This document shows, piece by piece, positions 15,701 through 23,667 of a stretch of 28,938 nucleotides of DNA. Position numbers and translations under genes: made by a program. This stretch comes from JAKORR01 sp964608495 (GTDB lineage Bacteria > Armatimonadota > Zipacnadia > Zipacnadales > FEN-943), in assembly GCA_964608495.1 (NCBI GenBank), contig CAZSOQ010000037.1:1-28938 (forward strand), read 5' to 3'. How positions within the stretch are numbered: the first letter of the stretch is position 1; each line of letters begins with the position of its first letter. Under the pieces are notes generated by a model, which saw nothing but the letters and a program-made list of their open reading frames with translations, did not search any database and had not been told where the DNA came from.

Positions 15701-16848
15701 CGCGCGAGGCAGCGGTCTGGACCCCCGAGGCCACGGCGCCGGTACGCGCGGCCCGCAACGAAGGGCTCGTGGGGGGCCTGCGCAACGAGGATCTCTACTG
15801 GCTCAGCACCCTTCGGCCGCAGGATTACGCCAACTGGGCGCTGGCGCCGGACATCACGAACCATGTCCTCCGTCCGGGCCTGGCGAGGGCCACCGCCATC
15901 GAGATCCCCGCGGACCAGCTCGACAACTCACAGGTCGCCATCACCCGACGCACGCCCGAGGGCATCCTGCTGGCGACGCGCGGCACTATTACGGCGCCCC
16001 TCTCGATCCCCACGGCCCGCCGCTATGTCATCGGTATCCTCGCCGGCGGCACGCCCATGGGCGGCATCTACCCCGCCTACTCGGTGTCGGTAGACGATAC
16101 CTACGTCGGCGGCTTCATGGCAGGCGGCCGCGAGCCGGCCCTCTACACGGTCAGCGGCGAGCTCCCCGCGGGCGAGCACGAGCTACGCGTGAGCTTCGTC
16201 AACGATGCCTCATCGCCGGAGGAGGACAGGAACGCGCTGGTCGCGGGCGCTTGGGTTGCCCCGGCCCTGCCCTGGCCCGAGCAGATCGTGCCCCTCACCG
16301 ACCCGGCGGCGCTCTACCTCGTCCAGCGCGGCAAGGGGGCCTTCCTCGTGGACGGCGTCAGTTGGGACAATCCGGGCCCCAATGCCGCCAGGGCCTCGCG
16401 CTTGGTCTGCACGCTTCTGACCAACGCCGGCGTCGAGATGAGCGGCGCGAAGCGCGGCACGATCGTCTCCATGGCCGGCTTCACGCTCGACCCCGAGGCG
16501 ACGCATGTCCGGCACGAGCCCGCCGGCGGCCTCTACCTGGGCGACTCGGCTTGGGCCGAGGGCCCGCTCGTCTTCGCTGAGAGCGGACGATACACGATCG
16601 TCCTCGAAGCCAGGGGCACCGAGGCCGCCGGTGCCTTCCCGGAGATCGAGGTATCCCTGGACGGGACGGTCGTGAGCGCTCAGGAGCTCGTCTCGGCGGG
16701 CTGGCAGGACCTGGCCTTCCCGCTCGACGTCACAGCGGGGCGTCACATTGTGCGCCTGCGCTTCACGAACGATTACTACGACCCGGCCGCGCAGATGGAC
16801 CGCAACCTCTGGATCCGCAGGCTGGCCGTAGCCCGTGAGGCGGGCTAG
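12772..16848 (+). CDS. Secreted GH2-family glycoside hydrolase with two Rossmann-like modules and two C-terminal CBM36/60-like modules
   Basis: 1358 residues, longer than the usual 600-1000 for GH2. The signal peptide MRRPASLGPVLLVSALVCAP fixes the start at ATG 12772, although the frame is open to 12361. Domains: GH2 sugar-binding jelly roll (about 28-165, LFLRFEGVKYTATVRCNGQ, VGRHMGGYEPFE); Ig-like GH2 domain (about 185-295); TIM barrel (about 300-600) with WSLENEVLH, candidate acid/base E415, and LYIGEYLWE, candidate nucleophile E509; a sandwich (to about 690); GATase1-like modules (NRGGRVVVLAQQ near 765 and VESGGLVWLHGPS near 953); then two copies of a Ca-binding xylan-binding-type CBM (about 1075-1165 and 1268-1358), each ending in the signature F-x-ND followed by DRN (FVND...DRNALV, FTND...DRNLWI). 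The enzyme is probably a retaining beta-glycosidase (beta-galactosidase, mannosidase or glucuronidase type); the exact sugar is not readable. Confidence 0.92.
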   Translation: MRRPASLGPVLLVSALVCAPLALSAPTTSLDLGGTWLSLGLTAPDFPSPDAEGWTEVDVIAPVATRPWVCQRRSFEIPASLAGQRLFLRFEGVKYTATVRCNGQEVGRHMGGYEPFECEITRVAKVGAQNTVEVLAGSWHQLCADPEAVAELGLGRDGIEAARDQILYPIGSHSTMGIWAPVSLEARAEVYIEDVYIVPSFRKRTLTVETRVRNLSPQNARFSLRQQVLRDAKSLLALPERAGEVAAGDAAVLRCEAKWDDPPLWWPHDPVLLQFQCDLQREGGLADRKTESFGFRELWTDGPLFVLNGVPMHMLASATHPLGYTREIAERTYQYCREGNVNAFRLHAQPWGKAWYDVADETGMLIMHESAVWCFVNSYALGDERFWRNYADHVRAQIKLHRNRPSLYAWSLENEVLHCGGSRVPETEERLAQMAAVAREVDSSRLINYDGDEDPGGAADIINLHYPHEFPANRLYPNTCWWLDTPTAVTGWPRREWLWSRRKPLYIGEYLWEPSNTPDPYSLFHGDEAYTDLDGYREAAKAAAYRYQMEGYRAQGMSGGCPWNIFAPEPDNAMYRASTLAYRPQCAIIREWDTAFYPGQTVERSITFINDVLRPAKLKASCFCSLGGRESSRVEKLLEMAPAEIRHEPLRLTVPEAPERTAFDMVFTLEEGGREVFREVRPCWAVPAEPAPTADFSGLCVYDPDGGLTPILAKLGLPATAVKGLTDLPAAARCLVIGEKAFQAPGDAGETVIGAVDDGLEAVAALLNRGGRVVVLAQQYFAAWLPASLMDDGSTLAFLRRPIHPLVAGAEPGDFSLWGPDHLVSHRDIVRPERGPARVIVDAGGAGLDRVLLMEVPAGPGAYVFCQLPVVEKYGRTPLARRTLHRLLAYGVGLPSAAPRPLAVLAEDGKLPGLLKAFGVTVAEDGAAWADLAALLVQGDHPAALRQKDALARWVESGGLVWLHGPSAQYLEALGLAREAAVWTPEATAPVRAARNEGLVGGLRNEDLYWLSTLRPQDYANWALAPDITNHVLRPGLARATAIEIPADQLDNSQVAITRRTPEGILLATRGTITAPLSIPTARRYVIGILAGGTPMGGIYPAYSVSVDDTYVGGFMAGGREPALYTVSGELPAGEHELRVSFVNDASSPEEDRNALVAGAWVAPALPWPEQIVPLTDPAALYLVQRGKGAFLVDGVSWDNPGPNAARASRLVCTLLTNAGVEMSGAKRGTIVSMAGFTLDPEATHVRHEPAGGLYLGDSAWAEGPLVFAESGRYTIVLEARGTEAAGAFPEIEVSLDGTVVSAQELVSAGWQDLAFPLDVTAGRHIVRLRFTNDYYDPAAQMDRNLWIRRLAVAREAG

Positions 16849-16953
16849 GGGCCCGCTACCCGGTGCTGGGGCGTGTCCCGGCCTTGCGGGGTCTTCTCGT
16901 GACCGGCGACGAGAGCACCTTTGAGGGAAGGGGGAGGAGGCCGCGCAGCGGGC

Positions 16954-17001
16954 GACGGGGGGAGGGAACTTGCGGCGCCGGGCAAGTTCCCTCCCCCCGT
17001 C
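16954..17001. terminator. Bidirectional hairpin terminator, 20-bp perfect stem
   Basis: Arms 16954-16973 and 16982-17001 are perfectly complementary over 20 bp around the 8-base loop GGCGCCGG. It lies between the stop of the GH2 gene (16848) and the stop of the GH38 gene (17018), which converge. The stem alternates a G-rich block with an AACTTGC block. There is no T tract, so it may act as a GC-rich terminator for both genes or as an mRNA-end protector. Confidence 0.75.
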
Positions 17002-17017
17002 CTGGGGTTATACTGCC

Positions 17018-19600
17018 TCACGCCTCCAGCAGCACCGTGGCTATCTGCCACGGCCTCAGGGCGAGGGTCAGCCTCGCGCCGCTGAGGGCCGCCCCGCCCT
17101 CCGCGGGCTCGAGGTTGAAGTCGGTGCGCGCCGCGCGGCTGAAGGCCCTGGGAAGCTCGACGACGGCCTCCGTCGCCTCGCCCGCCGACTCGTACACCCG
17201 AAGCACATAGCCCTCGGCCGGGCGGTAGAAGGCCGAGAGGCGCACGGACGATGGCGCGAGGGTCACCTGATCTGCCCCCGCCACCTCCCGCTCCGAGCTC
17301 GGCCCAAGGGGCTTCACGGCCTGCAGGGGCACCCGCAGGCGGTCCGACTGGCCGCACACGTCCGCGGCCTTCCAGTCTCCATCGTGCACGATCAGCCGAT
17401 GGCGGAACGCGTGCCAGCCCAGGGCCATGCGCTCCTTGGTGACCCAGCGCTCCCAGCCCTCTTCCACGTCCCGCAGCGGCGTGAAGAGCAGGTGCCGCAG
17501 GCATCCCCGCTCGGCGTCGTAGGTCCAGTACTTGTCCCCGTCGGCCGTGATCAGCGCCACGCCCTTCTCCCCGTCGCTCACCGACGCCCAGCTCCGCGCC
17601 CAGAACTGGTGCTTGCGGAGCCGCTCGATGTTCTGATAGCCCGCCGGCAGGTCCATGGCGTAGGGCTCGTCGCGCAGGTCGCGAGGCTCCACGCCGAAGG
17701 GTATGTCCACGTGCATCTCCCCGCGCAGCGGCAGGTCGAAGCACAGTGCGAAGAAGCCGTTGGCCCCGGCGCAGAAGACCCGCGTCAGGAAGTCCACGTG
17801 CCGCGCGCCGCTGTCGAGTGTCACATCCTGCCTCACTCTATGCCCGTGGAACTCGCACTCCCAGCGGTACACCCAGCGCGCCGGGCCCGTCAGCACCCAC
17901 TGTCCCTGTCCCGTCTGGCCCGACAGCTCCCCGGTGATCGGCCCGACGTGCAGCACCCCCGGCCCCATCTCGAAGAGCCGGCAGTCGCCCACGCAGGACC
18001 CCAGCGGCGCCTCCCACTCCAGGCCCGTGCCCAGGTCCGTGATGTGCTGCAGGCCACGCCCGGACAGCCGCAGCACGAGGGCCCCATTGTCAATCACGTC
18101 GCCCTCCGGCGGCTGGAGCGGTTCCGGCAGTGGGCCGTCACCGACGCGGTACACGGCGCACCCCATCGCCGGTACTCGGGCCTTGAACACCAGCGGCGCC
18201 TCGAAGATGGCTCCCGCGTGCGGCGGGCCGATGGGCTCGCCCAGTTGCACGGGCACCTCGCGGCCGTCCCCGTCCCACACCCGGTGCCCGCCCGAGTCCA
18301 GGCGAGGCTGCACCCACGGCACCTCGACGATCTCCTCTCGCGGATAGGGGAGAGGGTTGAAGAGCACCAGGGGGCGCAGGTCCCCCCACTGGCGCCCCAC
18401 GCCGGACAGACGCGCCACGGCCTTCTCCGTCTCTTCCCGTGCCTCGCGCAGAGCGTACCGCGCCCTGCTATTCAGCCAGTCCCAGTCGCGCGTGAAGGCC
18501 CACTGTTGCGCGTGGGAGATCACCCGCACGGCCTCGGTCCACAGCTCCTCGAGCCGCTCCGGCCCCGCCACGTCCTCCACGCCCGCCAGTTCGGCCAGCG
18601 CACAGGCGCGCTCGGCGATGACCAGGGCCGTGTCCAGCTCCTGGCGCAGCCGCCACAGCCCCCGCTCGCCGTGCCAGCCGCTGTTGTAGGCCACGTCCAC
18701 CTGGTCCACCACGCCCTCCCAGACCGGCAGGTCCTCCCGCTCCAGCCGCGCGCGGTACTCGTTGGGCGTGGCGAAGACCATGCGGCTCTGCTCGCGCTCG
18801 TTCCACACGCGCACCAGGTCCACGATGGGCAAAAGCCGCTCCGGGCCCCAGTCGCGCAGAGGGCGCGCGTCGTCCATCCCCTGCGCCACCCACCAGGTCC
18901 GCGTCGAAGAGCAGTCCATCGAGTGGCCCACCTCGCCCCCCAGAAGGCGCTCGACCGCCTCGTCCCAGCGCTCCTCGAAGTCCTCCAGTATCACGCCCCC
19001 CAGCGGCGCAACCAGCCCGCCGTACACCCCCCGTGAGGTCATCAGCTCCGTGCCGTCCAGCCCGCGCCACAGAAAGTCACGCGGCACGCCCTTGTACGAG
19101 AAGGCCGAGTCCGACCGCCAGCCCCGGTACATCAGCCCACCGGCCAGCCGCACGATCTGCGGCATCTGGCTGTGTCCCAGGCCCACGTCCGGGCAGGCCA
19201 TGACGCTCAGGTCGGCCTCGGGCGCGAACCGCCGGTACGCCTTGCGCCCCAGGATCATGTTGCGCAGGAAGCTCTCGTCGCCACAGGCCACGGGTCGCGG
19301 GCTCGTCAGCGTGAAGGCCTTCACGCCCATCTGGCCGGAGTTCAGCCTCTGGCCCAGCTCCTCGGCGCGGTCCGGGCAGCGTTCCAGGAAGGGCTGCACC
19401 TGGTCTATCCACGGCTCGAGGCAGAAGCGGAACTCCTCGTGGTCGCGCATCAGGTCCAGGGCCTCGGCGGTGCTCACCGCGTAGCGTTCCTCGTGCCACT
19501 CGCGGTGATGGGTCCACGAGAAGTCTGGGTGGCAGTAGGGCACGATGCACAAGGTGCCGCCGGCGGCCTTCCGCCGCAGGTCCTGAGGGCTGTCACTCAT
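17018..19600 (-). CDS. GH38-family alpha-mannosidase, cytoplasmic
   Basis: 860 residues from ATG 19600; the frame continues upstream, but the short extension is arginine/glycine-rich and lacks a better start. No signal peptide or membrane segment is seen, unlike its neighbours. The metal-binding H-x-D is in IVPYCHPDFSWTHH (H24, D26). The candidate nucleophile is D138 in MACPDVGLGHSQMPQI, the GH38 counterpart of DxFGhsaqLPqil. A helical middle domain (about 300-410) and the long beta-rich C-terminal half (about 420-860, RPLVLFNPLPYPREEIVEV) are usual for the family. GH38 enzymes are zinc-dependent retaining exo-alpha-mannosidases, so the likely role is hydrolysis of imported mannosides. It is the last gene of a minus-strand operon, 73 bases after the BNR propeller gene; GGGGAG lies 11 bases before the ATG. 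Confidence 0.9.
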   Translation of the reverse strand: MSDSPQDLRRKAAGGTLCIVPYCHPDFSWTHHREWHEERYAVSTAEALDLMRDHEEFRFCLEPWIDQVQPFLERCPDRAEELGQRLNSGQMGVKAFTLTSPRPVACGDESFLRNMILGRKAYRRFAPEADLSVMACPDVGLGHSQMPQIVRLAGGLMYRGWRSDSAFSYKGVPRDFLWRGLDGTELMTSRGVYGGLVAPLGGVILEDFEERWDEAVERLLGGEVGHSMDCSSTRTWWVAQGMDDARPLRDWGPERLLPIVDLVRVWNEREQSRMVFATPNEYRARLEREDLPVWEGVVDQVDVAYNSGWHGERGLWRLRQELDTALVIAERACALAELAGVEDVAGPERLEELWTEAVRVISHAQQWAFTRDWDWLNSRARYALREAREETEKAVARLSGVGRQWGDLRPLVLFNPLPYPREEIVEVPWVQPRLDSGGHRVWDGDGREVPVQLGEPIGPPHAGAIFEAPLVFKARVPAMGCAVYRVGDGPLPEPLQPPEGDVIDNGALVLRLSGRGLQHITDLGTGLEWEAPLGSCVGDCRLFEMGPGVLHVGPITGELSGQTGQGQWVLTGPARWVYRWECEFHGHRVRQDVTLDSGARHVDFLTRVFCAGANGFFALCFDLPLRGEMHVDIPFGVEPRDLRDEPYAMDLPAGYQNIERLRKHQFWARSWASVSDGEKGVALITADGDKYWTYDAERGCLRHLLFTPLRDVEEGWERWVTKERMALGWHAFRHRLIVHDGDWKAADVCGQSDRLRVPLQAVKPLGPSSEREVAGADQVTLAPSSVRLSAFYRPAEGYVLRVYESAGEATEAVVELPRAFSRAARTDFNLEPAEGGAALSGARLTLALRPWQIATVLLEA

Positions 19601-19673
19601 CGCTCGATCCGCTCCCCGCGGTCCTGGGTGGCGCGTGCCTTCCCCGCGATGGCCGACGGCCCTTCCCGCGCGC

Positions 19674-20771
19674 CTACCCGCCCAGTAGCTCCCACACCAC
19701 CACACCCATCTGGTACCCGGCGTATCCGGCCGACGTGCTGGCGTAGTACGCCGTCAGGATCGTGCCGTCCGCAAGCTGCACGCTACTGGGGTAGCCCAGG
19801 TCCCCGCCCGTGGCGCTCAGGTCCACGATCCGCAGCGCTCCGCCCCACTCCTCGCCGTCCTCGGAGCCGAACAGGACCCTGACGCCCTGCTCGCCCGGCC
19901 GGCGGTCGCCGTAGGTGAGCAGCACCCGCCCGTCGGCCAGGCGTTGCAGATGCGCCGGATGCTGGCCCGCCTCGCTGAGGGGCCCCGCGTCTCGCCAGGT
20001 CGCCCCGTCGTCGTCGGAGCGCCAGAGCAGCAGCCGCCCGTCCCCGTGGGTCCGAGCCGCGGCGATCCAGGCTCCGCCGCCGAGGTGCAGCAGTGCCGTC
20101 TCGTTGATGCCTTCCCCGATGACCACGGGCTCTCCCCACGTCCTGCCGTCATCCCCGCTGCGCAAGAGGTACGTGCGCCGTGTCTCGCCGCCGGCCGCGT
20201 AGCACGCCATGCGCAGCGCCCCGTCGCCTCCGGCCACGATGTCCCCGTAGGGAATGTAGACCTGGCCTGTCGGCGCCTCGGGAAGCTCACTCGTGGCTTG
20301 CCACGTCCGGGCGCCGTCGCTCGACCGGCAGACGAGCGCGGGGAAGAAATCCCGGAACCGTCCCGGGTCGCGGTAGCCGCTGGCCACTACCACCAGGTCC
20401 CCATCGGCCGCGAGGCCCGCCGCGACGTTCATGCGGTTGAAGTCGGGGCCCGGTCGCGCGGCGGCCATCCCGCGCTTCTCCCATGTCCGGCCGCCGTCGC
20501 TGCTCGCCCAGCAGTCCACATCGCCCGGCAGGCCCCCATGGCTGGGCTGGTTGAAGATCGTCGCCACGACGTCGCTGCTGGGCAGCAGCGTGAGATTCGG
20601 CCACGCGCAGACGTCCCTAATGGCCACCGCCGAGTGCAGGACCTTCAGGCTCTCTTGGTCGGCCACGGCTATCCCACCTTCCAGCATTATGGCGGCGAGA
20701 AGCACACCGGCCGCCCTGGCGGCCCTGCCCTCGCGCCTCGCACCGCTGGCGCTCGCGCTCTTCAAGCCCAT
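19674..20771 (-). CDS. Sialidase-type BNR/Asp-box beta-propeller, probably exported
   Basis: 365 residues from ATG 20771, which has AGGGG four bases upstream and lies 10 bases after the preceding stop. The N-terminus has an arginine-rich segment and then RAARAAGVLLAAIMLEGGIA, a likely signal peptide. Asp-boxes recur at the family's blade spacing: SSDGGRTWEKRG (about residue 90), SSDGARTWQAT, SGDDGRTWGEP, SDDDGATWRDAG and a weak SEDGEEW, consistent with a six-bladed propeller. GYPSSVQLADGTILTAYYAS near the C-terminus is typical of sialidase-like proteins. The usual FRIP arginine motif is not visible; its place holds CAWPNLTLLP. It could be an exo-alpha-sialidase-like hydrolase with another acidic sugar as substrate, or a non-catalytic propeller. 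It is the middle gene of the three-gene operon with the GH-A hydrolase and the mannosidase. Confidence 0.82.
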   Translation of the reverse strand: MGLKSASASGARREGRAARAAGVLLAAIMLEGGIAVADQESLKVLHSAVAIRDVCAWPNLTLLPSSDVVATIFNQPSHGGLPGDVDCWASSDGGRTWEKRGMAAARPGPDFNRMNVAAGLAADGDLVVVASGYRDPGRFRDFFPALVCRSSDGARTWQATSELPEAPTGQVYIPYGDIVAGGDGALRMACYAAGGETRRTYLLRSGDDGRTWGEPVVIGEGINETALLHLGGGAWIAAARTHGDGRLLLWRSDDDGATWRDAGPLSEAGQHPAHLQRLADGRVLLTYGDRRPGEQGVRVLFGSEDGEEWGGALRIVDLSATGGDLGYPSSVQLADGTILTAYYASTSAGYAGYQMGVVVWELLGG

Positions 20772-20781
20772 CGCGCCCCTG

Positions 20782-23481
20782 TCACTGCAGCAGCTTCTCC
20801 AGCTCGCCCGCAGGCCGCCCGGACACGAGGTAGACCATCGTGTCGCCCAGGGCCTCGCCTTCGGCCAGGGCATTGCCAAAGAGGTCCCTGGCCTCGACGC
20901 CGTCGGCTCGCGGGACCCGATACTCGCCGTGCCCCGGCTTCCCCGACAGCACGGCCACCGACCGCGACCCGTCCTTCGCCTCGAAGAGGTACGCGTACAC
21001 GTCCTCGCGCACCGCGACGCCCTTCACGAACCTCGTATCCTCCAGGTGCCAGGCCAGAATCCCGTGCGCGGCGCCGCTCGGGTGCAGATACCCCTCGGGG
21101 GTTACAATCACCCGCCAGTTGGACATGCCGTCCAGCGAGTGCTGCGCATGCATGGAGTACAGGAACAGCTTCTGCACGCCCTGCCCGAGCACCGCGACCA
21201 CGTACCGGCACAGCCTGTCGGCCGTCTCGACCACGTCCTCGGTGTTCTCGAAGGGCAGCGTATGCTTGTAGAAGCCCGGCCCGATGGTATCCCGCGCGGC
21301 CGAGCCTTCGGTCATCCAGACGGGCTTGGGCAACTTCCCGAAGCGCTCCGCGATGGCTCCGGTCGCCGTCTGGAAGCCCTGCTCGACGACGTCCCCCGGG
21401 TAGCCGGGCTTGCCGCCGATGTACTGGTGGTAACAGACGACGTGGCAGAAGTCCATCCCGCCGCCCTCTACGACGCCGCGCGTCCACTCGGCCGCGCCGA
21501 TACTCGTCGCCCCGCCGCCTCCGGTGGTGGAGTTGACGCCCAGAATCGTGATGCCGGGGTCCACGGCCTTGGCGGTCTCGAAGGCCGTGCGCATCAGGCG
21601 AACGAAGTCCTCCTGCGGGTGTTCGCTGGTCACGTACCCTCCCCGGTCCGTCTTGGTCTCGTCGTAGGCCACGGCCCACCAGGAATAGATCCACGGCTCG
21701 TTCCAGACGTCGTAGGCATCAATGACGCCGCGATAGCGCTCGCACACCGTCCGCACATAGTTGGCGTAGTCCTCCATGCGCTTGGGCTGGTAGTAGCGGT
21801 CGAAGTAGCCGTTGTGCGCCTTCCCGGGGTAGTAGCTGGCCCACTCCGGCGCCGTCCCCAGTTCGCCCAGGATCTTCACGTGGTCCCGCCGGAACCGCTG
21901 CAGCTCCTTGTCGCGGAAGGTCCACTTCCCCGGCTCGCGCTCCAGCCACCACCATCCCAGGTACTCCAGCCCCGCGTCGTGCAGCCGCGTCCAGTTCGCC
22001 CCGATCGCCTTGAGCATCAGGTTGTGCCGCGTCGTCGAGTTCGTGTGCACCCCGAAGGGCGACTCGGGCGCATCCTTGCCCCAGTATCGCGGCCGCGGCA
22101 GCCGGTACACCACGATCTCGTTGTACGTGCTTACCTGCTCGCCCTGGCCGTCCTCGACCCACGCCTCGACCCGGAAGGGCCCAAAGGGCCTGGCCGGGAA
22201 CACGTCGTAACGCAGCGTCCCCGTGGCCGGCAGGGCGGCGAGCGGGATCGCCTCCAGCTCCTTCTCCTCGCCGTACACATTGACGGCCCTGCAGCGCAGC
22301 CGGGCGCCCGCCGCCTCGCCGGTCACGCAGTACGCCACCTGTGCCGGCTCATCCTCGAACTGCACCCGCGCGGCCGCGGCGTCCGAGGCCGGACACGCCA
22401 GCGACACCTCGCACGGGCGCTGCGACTGATAGGCCGTCGGCTCCGTCCCCGGCTCCACCTGCAGCCCGTCCATCCAGAACGTCTGGTCGTTCCCGATACG
22501 CAGGCTGTAGGCCCGGGCCATGAGGTTGGGGTCGAAGGTGACCTGCGCCCGCTGCCAGTCCTCGCCGCCGGTGAGCGCTGTCGCCTGGCTCGCCATCTGC
22601 CGCCCGTCGCAGAACACCGTGATCCGCAGCTCACCCGCGCCCTTCGCGTACAGGCTCGCGACGTGGGGCTGGAAGCCCAGCAGCACCCCGAAGGGCGCCG
22701 ACACGAGCGTCATGGCCTCCTGCGTCGTGACTCGCAGCGCGGGAGCGCCGCTGGGGCCCGGCGTCTGTGGATCGGGCTCGATCTGCACGTCATCCCCGTC
22801 CGAGTTGTCCCTGCCCAGCGCCCATCCGCTCTGCAGTCCCAGCGGGAAGCGCGATACGTTCACCAGGTTCCCGGGGCCGCGCTCGCCGTACTTGCCCTTC
22901 AGCTCCTCGATGTAGTCGGCCCGGCTCAGGCGCATCAGCTTCAGCCGCGCCAGGTCCACCTGTCCCACCCGGCTCACCACGATCCACAGGCCCACCGGCG
23001 CGTCCAGCTTGGTCAGCCGGAAGTCGTAGTCATACTCCCGCCAGTCGGCTCCCAGGCCCACACTGCTCTCCCAGTGGAATTGGTAGGGCGGCGCCGAGTC
23101 GCGAATCCCGATGCTGATGGTGTGCCCCGGGATGCTCCGCGCCGTGAAGGTCAGTCGGAGGAAGCTCTCCTCGGTGACATCGGGCAGCGCGTGCGCGAGC
23201 TGGTACCAGTGATCCTCGGCCTCGCTGAAGTCGAGGCGCGCGAAGCCCCGCCCTTCCTCCTCCAGGCGCGTCCACGTGGCGTGCACGTCAGGCGCCCAGC
23301 CCGAATCGTCGCGCCACTCACCCACCATGACGCCGGTGACGGGTTCGTTGGGCTGGCCGCCGCGGCCCAGGATCGGCTGGCTCGCGGCCCCGAAGTCCGA
23401 GTCGATCTGCACCTCCGGCGCCGCGAAGACCGCCCCCGACAGGACCAGCAGCACGGCACAGAGCACAAGACCCTCTGGCAT
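20782..23481 (-). CDS. Secreted clan GH-A glycoside hydrolase (GH39/GH5-like) with two N-terminal carbohydrate-binding modules
   Basis: 899 residues. ATG 23481 has AGGAGG seven bases upstream and starts a signal peptide, MPEGLVLCAVLLVLSGAVFA. The frame is open much further (to 25389), but that part is antisense to the GH42-like gene and is rejected. Two CBM4/9-type jelly rolls follow (about 20-185, FLRLTFTARSIPGHTISIGI; about 235-350, VASLYAKGAGELRITVFCDG), then an Ig-like domain (about 365-470, ending YNEIVVYRLPRP). The TIM barrel (about 480-800) starts SPFGVHTNSTTRHNLMLKAI and shows YDVWNEPWIYSWW with candidate acid/base E595 and PVWMTEGSAARD with candidate nucleophile E725. A C-terminal beta-sandwich (about 805-899) is usual for GH39/GH5/GH51-like enzymes. 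It is the first gene of the operon and overlaps nothing; the BNR propeller starts 10 bases after its stop. Substrate not known. Confidence 0.87.
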   Translation of the reverse strand: MPEGLVLCAVLLVLSGAVFAAPEVQIDSDFGAASQPILGRGGQPNEPVTGVMVGEWRDDSGWAPDVHATWTRLEEEGRGFARLDFSEAEDHWYQLAHALPDVTEESFLRLTFTARSIPGHTISIGIRDSAPPYQFHWESSVGLGADWREYDYDFRLTKLDAPVGLWIVVSRVGQVDLARLKLMRLSRADYIEELKGKYGERGPGNLVNVSRFPLGLQSGWALGRDNSDGDDVQIEPDPQTPGPSGAPALRVTTQEAMTLVSAPFGVLLGFQPHVASLYAKGAGELRITVFCDGRQMASQATALTGGEDWQRAQVTFDPNLMARAYSLRIGNDQTFWMDGLQVEPGTEPTAYQSQRPCEVSLACPASDAAAARVQFEDEPAQVAYCVTGEAAGARLRCRAVNVYGEEKELEAIPLAALPATGTLRYDVFPARPFGPFRVEAWVEDGQGEQVSTYNEIVVYRLPRPRYWGKDAPESPFGVHTNSTTRHNLMLKAIGANWTRLHDAGLEYLGWWWLEREPGKWTFRDKELQRFRRDHVKILGELGTAPEWASYYPGKAHNGYFDRYYQPKRMEDYANYVRTVCERYRGVIDAYDVWNEPWIYSWWAVAYDETKTDRGGYVTSEHPQEDFVRLMRTAFETAKAVDPGITILGVNSTTGGGGATSIGAAEWTRGVVEGGGMDFCHVVCYHQYIGGKPGYPGDVVEQGFQTATGAIAERFGKLPKPVWMTEGSAARDTIGPGFYKHTLPFENTEDVVETADRLCRYVVAVLGQGVQKLFLYSMHAQHSLDGMSNWRVIVTPEGYLHPSGAAHGILAWHLEDTRFVKGVAVREDVYAYLFEAKDGSRSVAVLSGKPGHGEYRVPRADGVEARDLFGNALAEGEALGDTMVYLVSGRPAGELEKLLQ

Positions 23482-23488
23482 GTAGAAC

Positions 23489-23494
23489 CCTCCT
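23489..23494 (-). promoter_or_regulatory. Consensus ribosome binding site (AGGAGG) of the operon's first gene
   Basis: On the minus strand AGGAGG lies seven bases before ATG 23481. It is the best Shine-Dalgarno in the window and decides the start of the GH39/GH5-like hydrolase over the longer open frame. Confidence 0.85.
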
Positions 23495-23520
23495 CGGCCC
23501 TGACTCACCGTCCCACTTCC

Positions 23521-23564
23521 GAGACCTGCCGCCGACTCCTCCGCGCCCCGCGCCCGAAGGTCTC
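23521..23564. promoter_or_regulatory. Inverted repeat GAGACCT-N30-AGGTCTC in the divergent region
   Basis: Two perfect 7-bp arms (23521-23527 and 23558-23564) are 37 bases apart, start to start. They lie in the 186-base space between the minus-strand three-gene operon and the plus-strand GH42-like operon. They could be a looped pair of half-sites for a shared regulator. No clear promoter boxes were found; TACGAT at 23601-23606 is a weak -10 candidate for the plus strand. Confidence 0.28.
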
Positions 23565-23667
23565 CCGCCGCGGCCTGCGAACCCTTCCCCCGGCGACTCT
23601 TACGATCCCCTTGGCCCCGGGCGTGGGGCTCTCGCCGCGCCTGTCGGGCCTTGCGGAGGGAACGGCA

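Noticed and set aside
12748..15864. 1038-residue open frame on the minus strand
   Set aside because: It is antisense to the GH2 gene, whose domains and catalytic motifs are clear. The minus-strand translation is valine/glycine/arginine-rich with no motif.
20431..23667. Upstream open extension of the GH42-like frame by 1079 codons
   Set aside because: It is antisense to the BNR and GH39/GH5-like genes. The real start at 23668 has GGAGGG and a signal peptide.
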